Positions 41,461-52,383 are shown, numbered from the stretch's first letter. The stretch is 64,000 bases of DNA from Debaryomyces hansenii CBS767 (GCF_000006445.2 NC_006049.2:1798001-1862000); one strand, 5' to 3'. Numbers and translations: made by a program. The notes: a model not told the origin generated them from the letters alone.

Positions 41461-42981
41461 ATGGAGTTTAATTTGTCTCCACATGCCAATACTTCAAATA
41501 CAGCATCACAACATAACTACATGCAACAGCAGCAACAGCAGCAACAGCAGCAACAGCAGCAACAGCAGCAACAGCAGCAACAGCAGCAAAATAAGCAACA
41601 GCAGCAAAATAAGCAACATCAGCACCTGCCTTATCAAACTACGAATGGACAGAATGTTCGGAATGCCCCAATTAATGATGAGCGGATAAGCATACCGCAT
41701 AACGGGGCTAATAGGAATTTGGTAAGTGACGAATTTGCTAAGGATTCTCATCAGCTATTACTAGCATACTTGTATGAATATTTAAGAGCCAATGGCATGG
41801 ATGAGTCAGCGAAATCTCTATTGATCGAGGGTAAGGTTCCGACTAATGGGTTATCAACGAATGAAAAATTCGATGATGTTGATTACAAGATGTCATTGGA
41901 TCATTCTGACACATTTCTATTAGAATGGTGGTCGTCTCTATGGACGATGCAGGCAACTGCCAACCCGAATTTGAATCAGGCGTTAAATCAAGCTAATCCT
42001 AATACGAAGAAAAATCCAATGCCGCCTCCTACAGTAAGGCAGGGTTCGAATATGAATATGGCTCAATATCAACAACAATTGAAACTACAACAAATGAGGC
42101 TTCAATTCCAACAGCAGCAAGCACAACAAGCACAACAAGCACAACAAGCACAACAAGCACAACAACAACAGTTACACTCACCACTAATGGTAAACGGCCA
42201 ACCACAGAATCAACCTCAAATTCAACCGCAGCCTCAAATACCACAGCAACACCAACAAAGACCTTTACAACAAGCTCAATCAATACAACCTTCTCAACCA
42301 GGTCCATCGCAGCAAAAAGCAGTTAATAATGATGCCATTAATGACTATCAATTGAACTTGTTAATGATGGAAAATCAAAATAATATTCAAAAGCGACAGT
42401 TCATGCTAATGAAGCAACAAAGACAGCAACATCAACTGCCACAGCAACAGTTAAACCAGATACCACATCAACTGCAACCAATACAGACTAACCAAATGGA
42501 AATCAAAACACACGATTTAAATTCAAATCCTCTGTTCATTTCTCAGCGTCCCCCACAACAGCACCAGCAGCAATTACTTTTACAACAACAACAACAGAAA
42601 CAGCAACAAAATCATCAACAACAACTTTTACAACAACAACTATTAATGATGCAACAACAGAATAAGGGTACTGATCCTTATAAGCCGGCAAATGATAATA
42701 CAAAAGGCACTCCAAGTGAAATCAAGCCAAACACAGCTCAAAATAATTCTGTAGATGCCGCTAAAGATGATCTTAATTTGACGGCACAGCAAAGAAATCA
42801 ATTTAATTTACAGTATCAATTGCAGCAGGAACGATTAAAGTATATTCAGCAACAGCAAGCCATGCTGGATAATACGGATACAAATGGCTCAGGCATTATA
42901 AATTCCACATCTTTTAATAATGATTTGTCAATGGATGATGACTGGTTAAGTGGGATGGGCGCAGGTCCGGGGTTCTTTTAA
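41461..42981 (+). CDS. Gln-rich LisH/LUFS-domain transcription regulator, Flo8/Mss11-type
   Basis: Predicted 506 aa, starting MEFNLSPHANTS; the frame upstream starts only at a TTG. A LisH-containing LUFS domain lies at about residues 97-165 (LLLAYLYEYLRANGMDESAK, later DTFLLEWWSSLW). This is the dimerisation/activation domain of Flo8, Mss11 and related fungal regulators of flocculation, filamentation and starch degradation. The remainder is dominated by Gln tracts: 22 Gln at 22-43, an AQQ array (about 218-234) and many scattered runs. The C-terminus is acidic (MDDDWLSGMG), possibly an activation tail. Which paralogue (Flo8, Mss11 or another) cannot be decided by eye. Confidence 0.75.
   Translation: MEFNLSPHANTSNTASQHNYMQQQQQQQQQQQQQQQQQQQQQQNKQQQQNKQHQHLPYQTTNGQNVRNAPINDERISIPHNGANRNLVSDEFAKDSHQLLLAYLYEYLRANGMDESAKSLLIEGKVPTNGLSTNEKFDDVDYKMSLDHSDTFLLEWWSSLWTMQATANPNLNQALNQANPNTKKNPMPPPTVRQGSNMNMAQYQQQLKLQQMRLQFQQQQAQQAQQAQQAQQAQQQQLHSPLMVNGQPQNQPQIQPQPQIPQQHQQRPLQQAQSIQPSQPGPSQQKAVNNDAINDYQLNLLMMENQNNIQKRQFMLMKQQRQQHQLPQQQLNQIPHQLQPIQTNQMEIKTHDLNSNPLFISQRPPQQHQQQLLLQQQQQKQQQNHQQQLLQQQLLMMQQQNKGTDPYKPANDNTKGTPSEIKPNTAQNNSVDAAKDDLNLTAQQRNQFNLQYQLQQERLKYIQQQQAMLDNTDTNGSGIINSTSFNNDLSMDDDWLSGMGAGPGFF
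41524..41589 (+). repeat. CAA/CAG trinucleotide tract (22 Gln)
   Basis: Repeating 9-bp unit CAACAGCAG encoding 22 consecutive Gln near the N-terminus of the LisH regulator. A second array of CAAGCACAA units (AQQ) runs at about 42116-42162. Confidence 0.95.
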
Positions 42982-43816
42982 ATATAAGACGTTTATTCTC
43001 TCTTTATATCCGTACTCATATATTATCCTAATTATTTTTATATTATGTTACTTGTAATAGTGTTCTTGAACATATAATTTGCAAATTTCATTGATCTTGA
43101 ATATAGATTTCTTATCCATCATAGTTAAATAACTGTACTTTAGGGGAGATAAAATTTTTAGAAGTATTCTTACTCGAACTATAATCCATACTTGTCTAAA
43201 CTGTGTTCATGCTGCTAATTAGCTGCTTTATTGATGCTATATGGATGCGAAGTATGGTTGAACGCTAGTAAAGTTTTAGAAAAGACCCAATTGTATCTTA
43301 TTACTTTTTGTCTTTTAAATTTCAAATTCGGATATATATATATATATATATATTTGTTATATCCTGTGCTTATTTAAGGTAGATTGGCTATCGTCTGACC
43401 TAAATTGCAACCTCGGCCTTTTCATTTTATGTACTTTTGTAGTTTCAAACATTTTAAAGCACCCTATCTTTCAAAAAAAAAAAAAATATTAGTAATATGA
43501 TTATAAACTATACCCACCAAACGTCAAATAGTCGGATCTAACACCTTTATATTGCGTATATTATGGTAGCTTACCATCCGAATCGTTGAATGTTCTTTCC
43601 AGAAAAACGGTTATACTGCATATAATATATGGAGTGCATACCTCATTTGGGGAATTAAAACAAAAACAAATGTAAATAAATATTAGTTAGATCAAACGAT
43701 ACTAGAAACATAATATATAGTTTAGGGTTTAATTATTGTCAGAAGTTATTTTCCTTATTATCTAAGGAATCATTTTCACCGTTATTTCACGTTCGTTAAT
43801 TAGATGATTTAATATT
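42982..43816. other. Intergenic region with simple repeats
   Basis: About 835 bases between two plus-strand genes. It holds an (AT)n run at 43332-43353 and a 14-A run at 43473-43486. No gene was recognised. Confidence 0.55.
43332..43353. repeat. (AT)11 microsatellite
   Basis: Eleven consecutive AT units. Confidence 0.9.
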
Positions 43817-46411
43817 ATGAATTTTGATAGATTTAATCCTCTATCAAATTATTTCTCTAATAACGGAATAGAGGTAAGTGATTGGGGTATTGAAGAGACT
43901 ACGTCGTCACCATCATTGTCCAATCATAATTTTAGTCAGCCATACCAACATGGTCGAAATATACATGAATTAACATCACCCACATTGTTTAATGAGAATT
44001 TAGATTACTTGAAAGAAAAACCCGCTGATGCTGATTTCATGTATTACTATTTGACAAACAATATGCATAGGGTGAGCCCATCTACAGAGAATTTCCAAAA
44101 GTTTATAAAGAAGTACTTGTCGTTGAATAACATTCAGAATGAATTTTGGGAAAAGTTTAAATACAATTTAATAATATCAAACTTGTTGGACGATTCGATG
44201 ATATTATCTAAAAATGAACAGTCATTGAATAATTTGCAATTTAGCATAAATAACCCTAATGATACCCGCAAGAAATTTGTCAAGACGTTGAATTTTGATG
44301 GCACTGAATTGTACATTCTAAATAAGCAATATCAATTGAAATTCTCGGATAAGCTATATAATTCTGAGATGCTCATTCAGACAATTTATATGATAATATT
44401 CCTTTTAAAACAGTCTTTGAAAGGTGTCAAATCAAAAATGTCAACACAGAATAAATTCAAGATGTTCAAAATTTTGCTTATTATTTCTGTCAAACTTATA
44501 CAATTCAAAAGAATCAATTTGAAAATCCAGTCCACAAAGGTCTTAAATATGCTAAATGATTTCTTAGTAAATAATTACAAAGTCAACAAAAAACTAATAA
44601 TGAATTTAATTAATTTGAAAGAAATGGAAATATTCGGATTCATGAAGAATTCGGCAATATCAAAGAATAAAGTACATGACCTAAAAGAAAACCTTGATAA
44701 TACTTTAAATTTTTTAAATTTCAATTTGAAGAGTTCAATTATTAAATTATTGCCTTTTTTGAACGGCCCTATGTTTGAAAAATACTGTAATATAAATAAT
44801 ATTAATGTGTGTACATTGAATTCCAAGTACGACGCTGATGGAACAATTGAAATTAATAGATCAAGTGAGAAAATAACCATCGATGAATTAACTTTTAAGC
44901 TTAACAAATTCAATCAATTGAGAAAATTTCTAGTATGTCAATTACTAACTGTAAATGAATCACCCATTAGAAGTTTTTTTCTATTCCAAGTCTGGGATCA
45001 ATTTAATATAACTGAATATGAAGTCGATGAAGTCTTGCAGAATGATTTCCTGTTTTTCGAAAAATTATTAGTTGTCGAAGAATTATTTGAAGAGCATACT
45101 AATATAGTAAAGAATTTTAACTCAATATTTGAAAGGTTTGAAAAAATAAATAAAGTCGAATCCCGACAAGAGGATATCAATAATAAGGATGTATTGGAGA
45201 TAAGCAACCAACCTCTCCACTCGGCCTTTGAATCTATTACTGATACCAATATGAATAATTTGATTAATAAACTAACTAATATAACAACAAATTTAACCTA
45301 CTTCAAAAAATATAATCAGTCAATATCATCTATAACTAACATTGATGAAATGAATGAAAAACTTATGATATTCAAACAATTTGGCGATGAGTTAAATTTT
45401 ATTAAAGAACTATACCAAGTAAACTTAGGTGAATTAAACAACGAATTGTATAATAAGACGAACGACTTATCATCAATTAAAAGTTCTCCTAGGTCATCTG
45501 TGTCCTCTTCCAAGAGAAATTCGAATTCTAATGGAGAGTTTAATTTAAAATCCTTCCATACCGTCAATTCCAATTCCTCTAAGAAAAGGTATTCTTTGCC
45601 ATTCCACCATTCATCATCTTCTATTCCTAGTCCTACTATACAGCAATCACCTTATTCTGATTCGAATTTGCCTTCTAAAATATCAAATAGCAAGGCCAAT
45701 GGATCAGATGCACAGTACAAACGATTATCGACTGGTCTACAATTAGGCTTATTAACAGTATTTGAAGAACCGAATCATAAAACTAAAGTCACGAACAATA
45801 GATTCTCTACTGATTCGAATCCCTCCTCAATACATGGAAATGCAAATGTTAATGATAAAATACCTGGACCAGTTTCTTACGACGATAACTATTTAAACAT
45901 GCTTTCATCTAACAATTACAACGAATCTTATAACCAAGCAGCGTTAGATTCGTTGTCAAATAATTTAAGCCATAAGAGGCTACGTAATACACTTAAACAT
46001 TCTTCTAATAATAGGTATTCTTTGAATTCGATGAATTCGAATATAAGTGGATTTTCGGAATTATTAGCCTCAACGCAAATAACAAATTATGACGATGATC
46101 ATGATGGAAGTATTGATGATGGAGTTGGAACAGAAAAGCAAAGCCTTTCTAAAGAAGATTTGAAATTAAAGTTAGAAGAAAGCTTTAACAGAATTTATAA
46201 TTTAGAAAATGAAAACGAAAACCTAAAGTTAAAATCACTGGTTGATAATACTTTGAACGACAATACGAATATCCTTAATTCAAACACTAATGTCAATACT
46301 AATACTATAACTAATACAGATACTACTGAAGCTTTCGGAAATGAAAACCAAAATAATAAAGCATTTTTGAGTGAACTAGAAAATACTTTGAGTACCAAAG
46401 TACATACATAG
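43817..46411 (+). CDS. Putative membrane protein, possibly Inp2/vezatin-like
   Basis: Predicted 864 aa. After an Asn/Ser-rich start, a helical region (about 90-180, WEKFKYNLIISNLLDDSMIL) is followed by two close hydrophobic segments (MLIQTIYMIIFLL near 185-200 and FKMFKILLIISVKLIQF near 217-233) separated by a short basic loop. A long helical region (to about 555) precedes a Ser/Asn-rich disordered C-terminus and a final predicted coiled coil (about 780-805). A hairpin membrane anchor followed by helices fits the vezatin-type organisation of Inp2, the peroxisomal Myo2 receptor; Mdm36 is an alternative. Both proposals rest on architecture and memory. It converges on INO80, 74 bases apart. Confidence 0.5.
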   Translation: MNFDRFNPLSNYFSNNGIEVSDWGIEETTSSPSLSNHNFSQPYQHGRNIHELTSPTLFNENLDYLKEKPADADFMYYYLTNNMHRVSPSTENFQKFIKKYLSLNNIQNEFWEKFKYNLIISNLLDDSMILSKNEQSLNNLQFSINNPNDTRKKFVKTLNFDGTELYILNKQYQLKFSDKLYNSEMLIQTIYMIIFLLKQSLKGVKSKMSTQNKFKMFKILLIISVKLIQFKRINLKIQSTKVLNMLNDFLVNNYKVNKKLIMNLINLKEMEIFGFMKNSAISKNKVHDLKENLDNTLNFLNFNLKSSIIKLLPFLNGPMFEKYCNINNINVCTLNSKYDADGTIEINRSSEKITIDELTFKLNKFNQLRKFLVCQLLTVNESPIRSFFLFQVWDQFNITEYEVDEVLQNDFLFFEKLLVVEELFEEHTNIVKNFNSIFERFEKINKVESRQEDINNKDVLEISNQPLHSAFESITDTNMNNLINKLTNITTNLTYFKKYNQSISSITNIDEMNEKLMIFKQFGDELNFIKELYQVNLGELNNELYNKTNDLSSIKSSPRSSVSSSKRNSNSNGEFNLKSFHTVNSNSSKKRYSLPFHHSSSSIPSPTIQQSPYSDSNLPSKISNSKANGSDAQYKRLSTGLQLGLLTVFEEPNHKTKVTNNRFSTDSNPSSIHGNANVNDKIPGPVSYDDNYLNMLSSNNYNESYNQAALDSLSNNLSHKRLRNTLKHSSNNRYSLNSMNSNISGFSELLASTQITNYDDDHDGSIDDGVGTEKQSLSKEDLKLKLEESFNRIYNLENENENLKLKSLVDNTLNDNTNILNSNTNVNTNTITNTDTTEAFGNENQNNKAFLSELENTLSTKVHT

Positions 46412-46485
46412 AAATTTTACAATTATTTATTACTTTACAAGTCATTGTAGACAAAAGAACGTATGTACATATATAAGATAACTCT

Positions 46486-49400
46486 TTAAAGAGATGGTGT
46501 AACATTACCAGAAAATTCACCTTCTCCTTCATGATACATATCTTCAAGATTCTTAGCTTGCGATTTCTTAGAATCCTGTAAGTTTTGTTTCTCTTCGCTG
46601 TCATCGTTCAAAGCAGCTGCAGACGAATCATCGTTGCCTAATAATAAGAACGCTACATCCTTCTTCTTATTACCAGATTCTTCCTTATTTGCTATTGCTG
46701 ATTTTCCTTCCATAACAACTTGCTGAACTTGTTCTTTTTGTTTAGCTCTATCCCTCATTCTTTCTTCAATTGTACCTCTTGTCAATAATCTATAAACCGT
46801 AACTTGACGTGTCTGACCTAATCTATGAGCACGATCCATAGCCTGAGAATCTATTGTCGGATTCCAGTCTGAATCATAAAAGATAACAGTGTCAGCCGCA
46901 GTTAAGTTAATACCTAATCCACCAGCTCTGGTTGATAATAAGAACACGAAAATTTCCGGTTTTGTTTGCCAATCATGCACAAGATCACGACGATCATCCA
47001 ACTTGGATGAACCATCCAATCTAATATACTTGTGTTGTCTATATGTTAAATATTCTTCCATTAAATCCATCATTTTAGTCATTTGGAAGTAAATTAAAAC
47101 TCTATGATCATTCTGTCTTAAATCAACGAGTAGTTCATCCAACTTTGATAATTTACCTGACTCTGTAATAAACCTATTCATGGATGGCATTCTTATATTA
47201 GAGTAGTCAATGAACTTATTGATTGCATTCGGAAGCATATTTGATTTTGGATATTCAGTGATTGGAATGCTACTCTTAAGCAACTCTAATTCTCTATTGA
47301 ACGGTAACGGCATTAAGCTTGACCTAATTTTAGGATCAAATAAGGAATCTTGAAGATCATGCACAAAGGATATATTATCACAAACAACAGCAACTGGAGG
47401 GGCTTTTACTAAAGGCTCTGCTGCTGGCTTCATGTTGTTAATAACCATATCCTCATATACTTTCTTTTTAATTGAATATAATTCTTTCAAATAAGTAGAG
47501 TTGCTTATCAAAGCATGATTGTTTTGCAACTCATTTATCAATAATAATTTGGAATTAGGAAGGAAGCTTTCATTATCTTCATCATATGTGTATTTCAATC
47601 TGTTAATCCTCTCATAGTTTATGTCTGAATATTCTCTATTGTTAATAGCTCTTTCAATTATATTTTGTTTCGATAAATTATTCATCTCTTGTGGCGATTG
47701 ATCAACGAATCGTAACCAACTGAAGTTTTCCAATTCATCATTAGCAATGTTTGATGGGTGGTATATATTGAACATATTATTGATCTTCTTACGAGATCCA
47801 ACATCATTATCAAAGGTTGGTTGCAAAATCTCTTCATAAACTATCCTTGGCATATTATACTTGATTAGATTTTCTGTACTATAAGACATTTCTAATTCAT
47901 TTGTTTCTCTCAAAAACGAACTCGTTTCAGCAAACCTACCGAAAGCAAAACTGGATTTGACATCTGCTCTCTCGAATAAATCTGGATGATTGCAAACTTT
48001 TCTAAATTGCATGACTAAATTCATCAACGACTGTGCACTGTCGTCACTGCTATTATTTGCAGAATCTAATAAATCCATAATTGAAATTTGAGATGTTAAC
48101 ATTTGATAATACTTCTTCTGTCTATGAGTCAAGTCACAGAACACATCAATTTCAAGTTTGTCTCCTAATTCACTTTGGACATTCTTCTTTATACGCCTCA
48201 ACATAAACGGTTTCAAGATGACATGTAATCTCCGTAATTGCTGCTCATTCAATTCTGTATTCGACTGCGCATGACTTTCAATATCCTTTGAAAACCAGTC
48301 ACTGAATTCATCGTGAGAGTCAAATAATGATGGCATGATAAAATGTAATAATGCCCATAATTCTTGCATAGAATTCTGAATTGGAGTACCCGTTAACAAC
48401 AACCTATTACGGCATGAAAAGGAAAGTAATGATTTCCATCTCGAGGACTGCGATGACTTAATAGCTTGTGCCTCGTCTAAAATCATGTATTGCCATTTCA
48501 TCTTTTGAAAATATGCAGCATCCGCAACAACTAATTGATAAGACGTTACTAAAACATGAAATGGGGCGTCCTTTCCATACCTGAAATTCTTACGATCCCA
48601 GAATTTTCTTAACACCTTACGATCTTTGGCATTTCCCCAATATGGAATCACTTTAAACTCAGGGACAAACCTACTAATCTCTTGTTGCCAATTATGCAAA
48701 GTTGATGCTGGAGTAACGACCAAAAAAGGTCCCCATATATTATGAGTTTCCGCTAAATAGGCCAAAACAGAGATACTTTGAACAGTCTTACCTAAACCCA
48801 TTTCATCTGCCAAAATACCATTGATACCTTGCTCGTATAAATTTGCCAACCAATTCAACCCTTTTACTTGGTATTCTTTTAAAGTACATTTCAATAAATC
48901 GGGTTGGGAAATATTTATATCTCCTAATAAAGTAGGATTTTGGAAATTCATTTCCTCACCATTAGTATCTGGATTTTTAAGAGGATCGTTATCAAAAGCT
49001 TGCGCTTTCGTTTTGGCTGCCTCCAATGCAATCTGCGCGTTAACAGCAGCAGCCTTGTTCAAAGATTCTTCATCCTCATTGTCAAAATCAATTGAATTGA
49101 AATCTTTACCTTCTCCATCTATATTTGAATACTTATCATAATGATGATTAGCAGATTTAAAGTTAGCATTTGGATCAGAATCAGTTCCTTCGAACTCATC
49201 GGTCTTAATTTTCTTACCAATAAAATGTGAGTATAACTCTGTTTGAGTAATAAGGAAATTTAATTTCCTCGATTGTCTCTTCGATTCCCTTTCTTCTTCT
49301 TCCTTCTTAGCCTTATCAAGTATTTCTTTTTCATGCTTCTTGCGCAATTCTCTCTCTATTCTTTCGTTTCTCTTCCAGAAATTGAACATTTCTCTCATTG

Positions 49401-50580
49401 CACGTCTGGCTTTCGTAGTTAAATCCTTTTGATTTCTATTATTCTTTAATTGCCATCTCTTAGCTTCTCTGGCTGCCAAAATAGAAGTCTTTTTAAGATT
49501 AATCATTTTAGCTTGAGTTGATTGTTGCATCAACCTACTTACCTTAGGACCATCCTTTCTAGATAAATCTTTCCAAATGGAAACAAATGTATTATCATAC
49601 TGCTTGGTAATAATCTTCTGTTCTTTAGTTGTTACTTTTGATGCTGCATCTGCACTAGCCGAATCTTCCTCTGCTTGATCTTTCAAAGTTAATTTTAATT
49701 TAACTTTACCATTAGCCAGTTTTTCATCGTTTTGAGAAGCTCCAGAAACTGAACCTGCGCGAGTTTTTCTTTTCTTGCCAAGTTGGCTTTCCTCTGAAGT
49801 GTCATCAGTTGCCAGTGGTTTTCTCTTTGGCTTGGCCTTTGCTTTTTTAGCAGGAGTCGACTTTGTTGCGCCTTGTTTCGATTTGTTTCCTCCTTTCTTA
49901 GCTGCCGTATCGGCTTTACTGGCATTATCTACTTCTAACTCTAGTTCACGCTTTTTCATATCTCTGGTAGAACCCCATTTGAATTCTTTACCCACCGAAT
50001 CCTTGCCATTCAAGATATTCGCCTTTGACGAAATATCCTCGGTAACTACTCTGTCAATATAATTTTCAGCGATTTCGCCTGAGTTCCTGATAAGAATATT
50101 CAAGTTTTCTTCTTCTTGATTTAACACTCTCATATTATTGCCCTTTATTAATACTTGATCTATCTTATTAATCGCATTTACCTTGTCTTCAAAATTCTCC
50201 AAATACCTTTGGGATATATGTTCCAGGTCATTGGAAATTATGCTATTGTAGTTCTTGCCAACATCTTCTTCGTCCGATTCTATACTCGAACGCGTTGGCC
50301 TGATTGGTTTCGGTATAATAGATTCAACAATATTAACATTAGACGAATCATCAGTACCTTTAGTATTGCCATTTGTGGCCGATCCATGATTTGCAATACC
50401 ATTTCCCTCAACACTAGCATTTCCATTAGCATGGTCTTCTGCTTCGCCAGTGCCCATTTTTTTGCTATTTGCGTCTTGACTACCTCCTTTATCATTATTC
50501 CTTTGACTATCATCAAAGTTCCCGCCAACGTCCTGGGAAGCAGTATTACTATCGTTTGATAGCATAGAAGAAATATTCAT
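46486..50580 (-). CDS. INO80: Chromatin-remodelling ATPase Ino80
   Basis: Predicted 1364 aa (yeast 1489 aa); the ATG at 50580 gives MNISSMLSND, and upstream only a TTG. The N-terminal third is disordered and acidic with a basic Lys-rich patch (about 230-280). The HSA domain, which binds actin and Arp proteins, is at about 350-420 (KTSILAAREAKRWQL, RRAMREMFNFWKRNERIER). A SNF2 ATPase follows: LADEMGLGKTVQS (Walker A, about 582), DEAQAIKSS (about 700), the long insertion that marks the INO80 class (about 870-1120), and the helicase C lobe STRAGGLGINLTAADTVIFY and DRAHRLGQTRQV (about 1215-1250). The complex slides nucleosomes and edits H2A.Z. Confidence 0.95.
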   Translation of the reverse strand: MNISSMLSNDSNTASQDVGGNFDDSQRNNDKGGSQDANSKKMGTGEAEDHANGNASVEGNGIANHGSATNGNTKGTDDSSNVNIVESIIPKPIRPTRSSIESDEEDVGKNYNSIISNDLEHISQRYLENFEDKVNAINKIDQVLIKGNNMRVLNQEEENLNILIRNSGEIAENYIDRVVTEDISSKANILNGKDSVGKEFKWGSTRDMKKRELELEVDNASKADTAAKKGGNKSKQGATKSTPAKKAKAKPKRKPLATDDTSEESQLGKKRKTRAGSVSGASQNDEKLANGKVKLKLTLKDQAEEDSASADAASKVTTKEQKIITKQYDNTFVSIWKDLSRKDGPKVSRLMQQSTQAKMINLKKTSILAAREAKRWQLKNNRNQKDLTTKARRAMREMFNFWKRNERIERELRKKHEKEILDKAKKEEEERESKRQSRKLNFLITQTELYSHFIGKKIKTDEFEGTDSDPNANFKSANHHYDKYSNIDGEGKDFNSIDFDNEDEESLNKAAAVNAQIALEAAKTKAQAFDNDPLKNPDTNGEEMNFQNPTLLGDINISQPDLLKCTLKEYQVKGLNWLANLYEQGINGILADEMGLGKTVQSISVLAYLAETHNIWGPFLVVTPASTLHNWQQEISRFVPEFKVIPYWGNAKDRKVLRKFWDRKNFRYGKDAPFHVLVTSYQLVVADAAYFQKMKWQYMILDEAQAIKSSQSSRWKSLLSFSCRNRLLLTGTPIQNSMQELWALLHFIMPSLFDSHDEFSDWFSKDIESHAQSNTELNEQQLRRLHVILKPFMLRRIKKNVQSELGDKLEIDVFCDLTHRQKKYYQMLTSQISIMDLLDSANNSSDDSAQSLMNLVMQFRKVCNHPDLFERADVKSSFAFGRFAETSSFLRETNELEMSYSTENLIKYNMPRIVYEEILQPTFDNDVGSRKKINNMFNIYHPSNIANDELENFSWLRFVDQSPQEMNNLSKQNIIERAINNREYSDINYERINRLKYTYDEDNESFLPNSKLLLINELQNNHALISNSTYLKELYSIKKKVYEDMVINNMKPAAEPLVKAPPVAVVCDNISFVHDLQDSLFDPKIRSSLMPLPFNRELELLKSSIPITEYPKSNMLPNAINKFIDYSNIRMPSMNRFITESGKLSKLDELLVDLRQNDHRVLIYFQMTKMMDLMEEYLTYRQHKYIRLDGSSKLDDRRDLVHDWQTKPEIFVFLLSTRAGGLGINLTAADTVIFYDSDWNPTIDSQAMDRAHRLGQTRQVTVYRLLTRGTIEERMRDRAKQKEQVQQVVMEGKSAIANKEESGNKKKDVAFLLLGNDDSSAAALNDDSEEKQNLQDSKKSQAKNLEDMYHEGEGEFSGNVTPSL

Positions 50581-51159
50581 ACTAATTATGTATTCAATAT
50601 CAAATTCACTTTCAATAAACAATTGATTGATGGTTTAACTTGTTGTCTAATTAGCTTCTTGAAGCTCAATAGCAATAAAATTTTTCCCGTCTTTTATTCA
50701 TTTATTAAACGCTCATTATTATTTTAATATAGTGGCCGTTTGTTAAAATTTCACACCTGGTAAGATCTGAATACCAGTAATGTAATTTTTTACAATAAAA
50801 GATACATCTTACAGTGCCTATATGTCAGTCCCATGAATATACTACAGTAATGAGAGTGTTATTATTTGTGCTAGTATATCTTGATACAAATTCCTCCCCA
50901 AGTAGAGGGCCCATCCATCCAGTAATAATGCTTGGTGTTTGAAAACTTTTAAACCGCGTAAAAGCAAGTTAATTGATATATCCGGTTATTTACCGAGGGT
51001 AGCCTTTGTAAGTAATAGTGTTCTATATTGTAATATTCCGGTACTTTACCGGTTGAAGGTTTCCACCTCCCTCAACAAAAAGTATAGCACTACAGAATTA
51101 ATACTATTATTCTTTCACGGTTAACAAACATTTTAGAAATTCATAGTTAATAGAACAAG
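50581..51159. other. Divergent promoter region, INO80 / TMH11
   Basis: About 580 bases with no recognised gene. Two CCGG-containing segments (TATCCGGTTATTTACCG near 50980 and TTCCGGTACTTTACCGG near 51037) look alike, with the second an inverted CCGGTA/TACCGG pair; significance unknown. Confidence 0.45.
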
Positions 51160-51474
51160 ATGGAACACCCAGCATTCACTTTATCAGGATTATGCGCCGT
51201 TGGAGGCATTATGGGATACGCCCGTAAAGGATCTTTACCATCATTAATTGCAGGTGGTACTATTTCTGTTTTATACGGAACTGCAGGATACTTGTTAAAG
51301 CAAAATGCTGACTACGGGTTAGAAATAGCTTTAGGTACCTCTACCACATTGTTGGTTGCTGGTTTGGGTAGAGCTATTCCTACTAAATTCAAGAAGCCGC
51401 TTCCATTAGTGTTGTTGGTCTTGGGTGGTTTATCCACCGGGTATTATACTAAAAAGTACAACGAATTTTACTAA
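51160..51474 (+). CDS. TMH11: TMEM14-family small membrane protein (Tmh11/YJR085C)
   Basis: Predicted 104 aa with three to four membrane helices. The signature GGIMGYARKGSLPSLIAGG (about 16-34) and the GLGTSTTL-like centre (ALGTSTTLLVAGLGRA) are typical of the UPF0136/TMEM14 family, and length matches yeast YJR085C (105 aa). Family members lie in mitochondrial or secretory membranes; TMEM14C of animals takes part in haem/porphyrin export. In yeast its role is unknown. It ends KKYNEFY, and the last codons lie in a 14-bp tandem duplication. Confidence 0.85.
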   Translation: MEHPAFTLSGLCAVGGIMGYARKGSLPSLIAGGTISVLYGTAGYLLKQNADYGLEIALGTSTTLLVAGLGRAIPTKFKKPLPLVLLVLGGLSTGYYTKKYNEFY

Positions 51475-51491
51475 GTAAATTTTACTAGGTA
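51464..51491 (+). repeat. 14-bp tandem duplication over the TMH11 stop codon
   Basis: AATTTTACTAAGTA is repeated as AATTTTACTAGGTA with one mismatch. The TAA stop of TMH11 lies in the first copy; the second copy carries TAG in the corresponding place. Confidence 0.65.
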
Positions 51492-52125
51492 AAATATTCC
51501 GACGCTTATACCTAATTGATTTGTATATATGCCATTACGTATCCTAGAATATACCAATAATATGAATAATGAAAGCAAATTCCACGTTGCGAGCGAAACA
51601 TGCTATCGTAAGCTTCTCGAATAAATAACTGACCCACTCTGTCTCACTACATCTGTCGGCCCGTCAATAATACTTATGACCTAGCATGTAATGAAGGCTG
51701 ATCGCTAGATAAGCCAATTACCAAGGCAACTAATCGTCCTATCAAAACGCACTATTCGGCCATATTTCTCGGACTAATAGGGGAACTTTCAGTTTATGGA
51801 AATCCTCAATAGTGCTTTGTGTGAAGTATTCGGGTTAATATTGACTAAAACCCACACACCATGATCTTACGTAGTGCGACAGTTTTATCTACAAAGTTTA
51901 TTTTTTTGCACATTTTATTCGACTAAATATAATAACATTATATATTTGTTTGCACGCCACCATACGGGCCCAATCATAAATCATAACAATATCGTAAAAC
52001 ACCTAACGGGTCTCTAAAGTATGGAATGAAAAGTTATCATTCCCGGACAAATGAGAAGCCATTGATTACTTAGGCAAGAAGTAAACGATTAACCGATGAT
52101 AAACTTAATAATTCTAGTCATCTAG

Positions 52126-52383
52126 GTTCCAATCTTATCTGGGATCAACCCTCAAAGCTGGTTCTTAATAATTTGTGGTTTTGGTGTTTCTGCTCTCACT
52201 ATAGAGATTGGAGAAACGTTTGGAATAACGAATGGTTCAGAAATGTCTGTAGATAATGTTAAAAAGTTTTGTTGGCTGTTCATTATGTCTTTGTTATTTG
52301 TGTTATGCGTTAGGGATAAGAAGAAAATAGAAAATTGTAGTTTGAAGACATATTTGCCAATATTTATACTAGAAGATTTGTAA
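52126..52383 (+). other. Open stretch encoding a hydrophobic peptide, possible gene relic
   Basis: The frame is open for 85 sense codons from a TAG (52123-52125) to a TAA at 52381-52383. Conceptual peptide contains WFLIICGFGVSALT and FCWLFIMSLLFVLC, two membrane-like segments. The only internal ATG starts at 52243 and would give 46 residues (MSVDNVKKF...). No family was recognised, and an open run of this size can occur by chance in about 1 kb. It could be an exon or remnant of a membrane protein gene, or nothing. Confidence 0.25.

Noticed and set aside
42029..42307. 92-codon minus-strand frame rich in Val/Leu
   Set aside because: Complement of the CAA/CAG and AQQ repeats of the LisH regulator.
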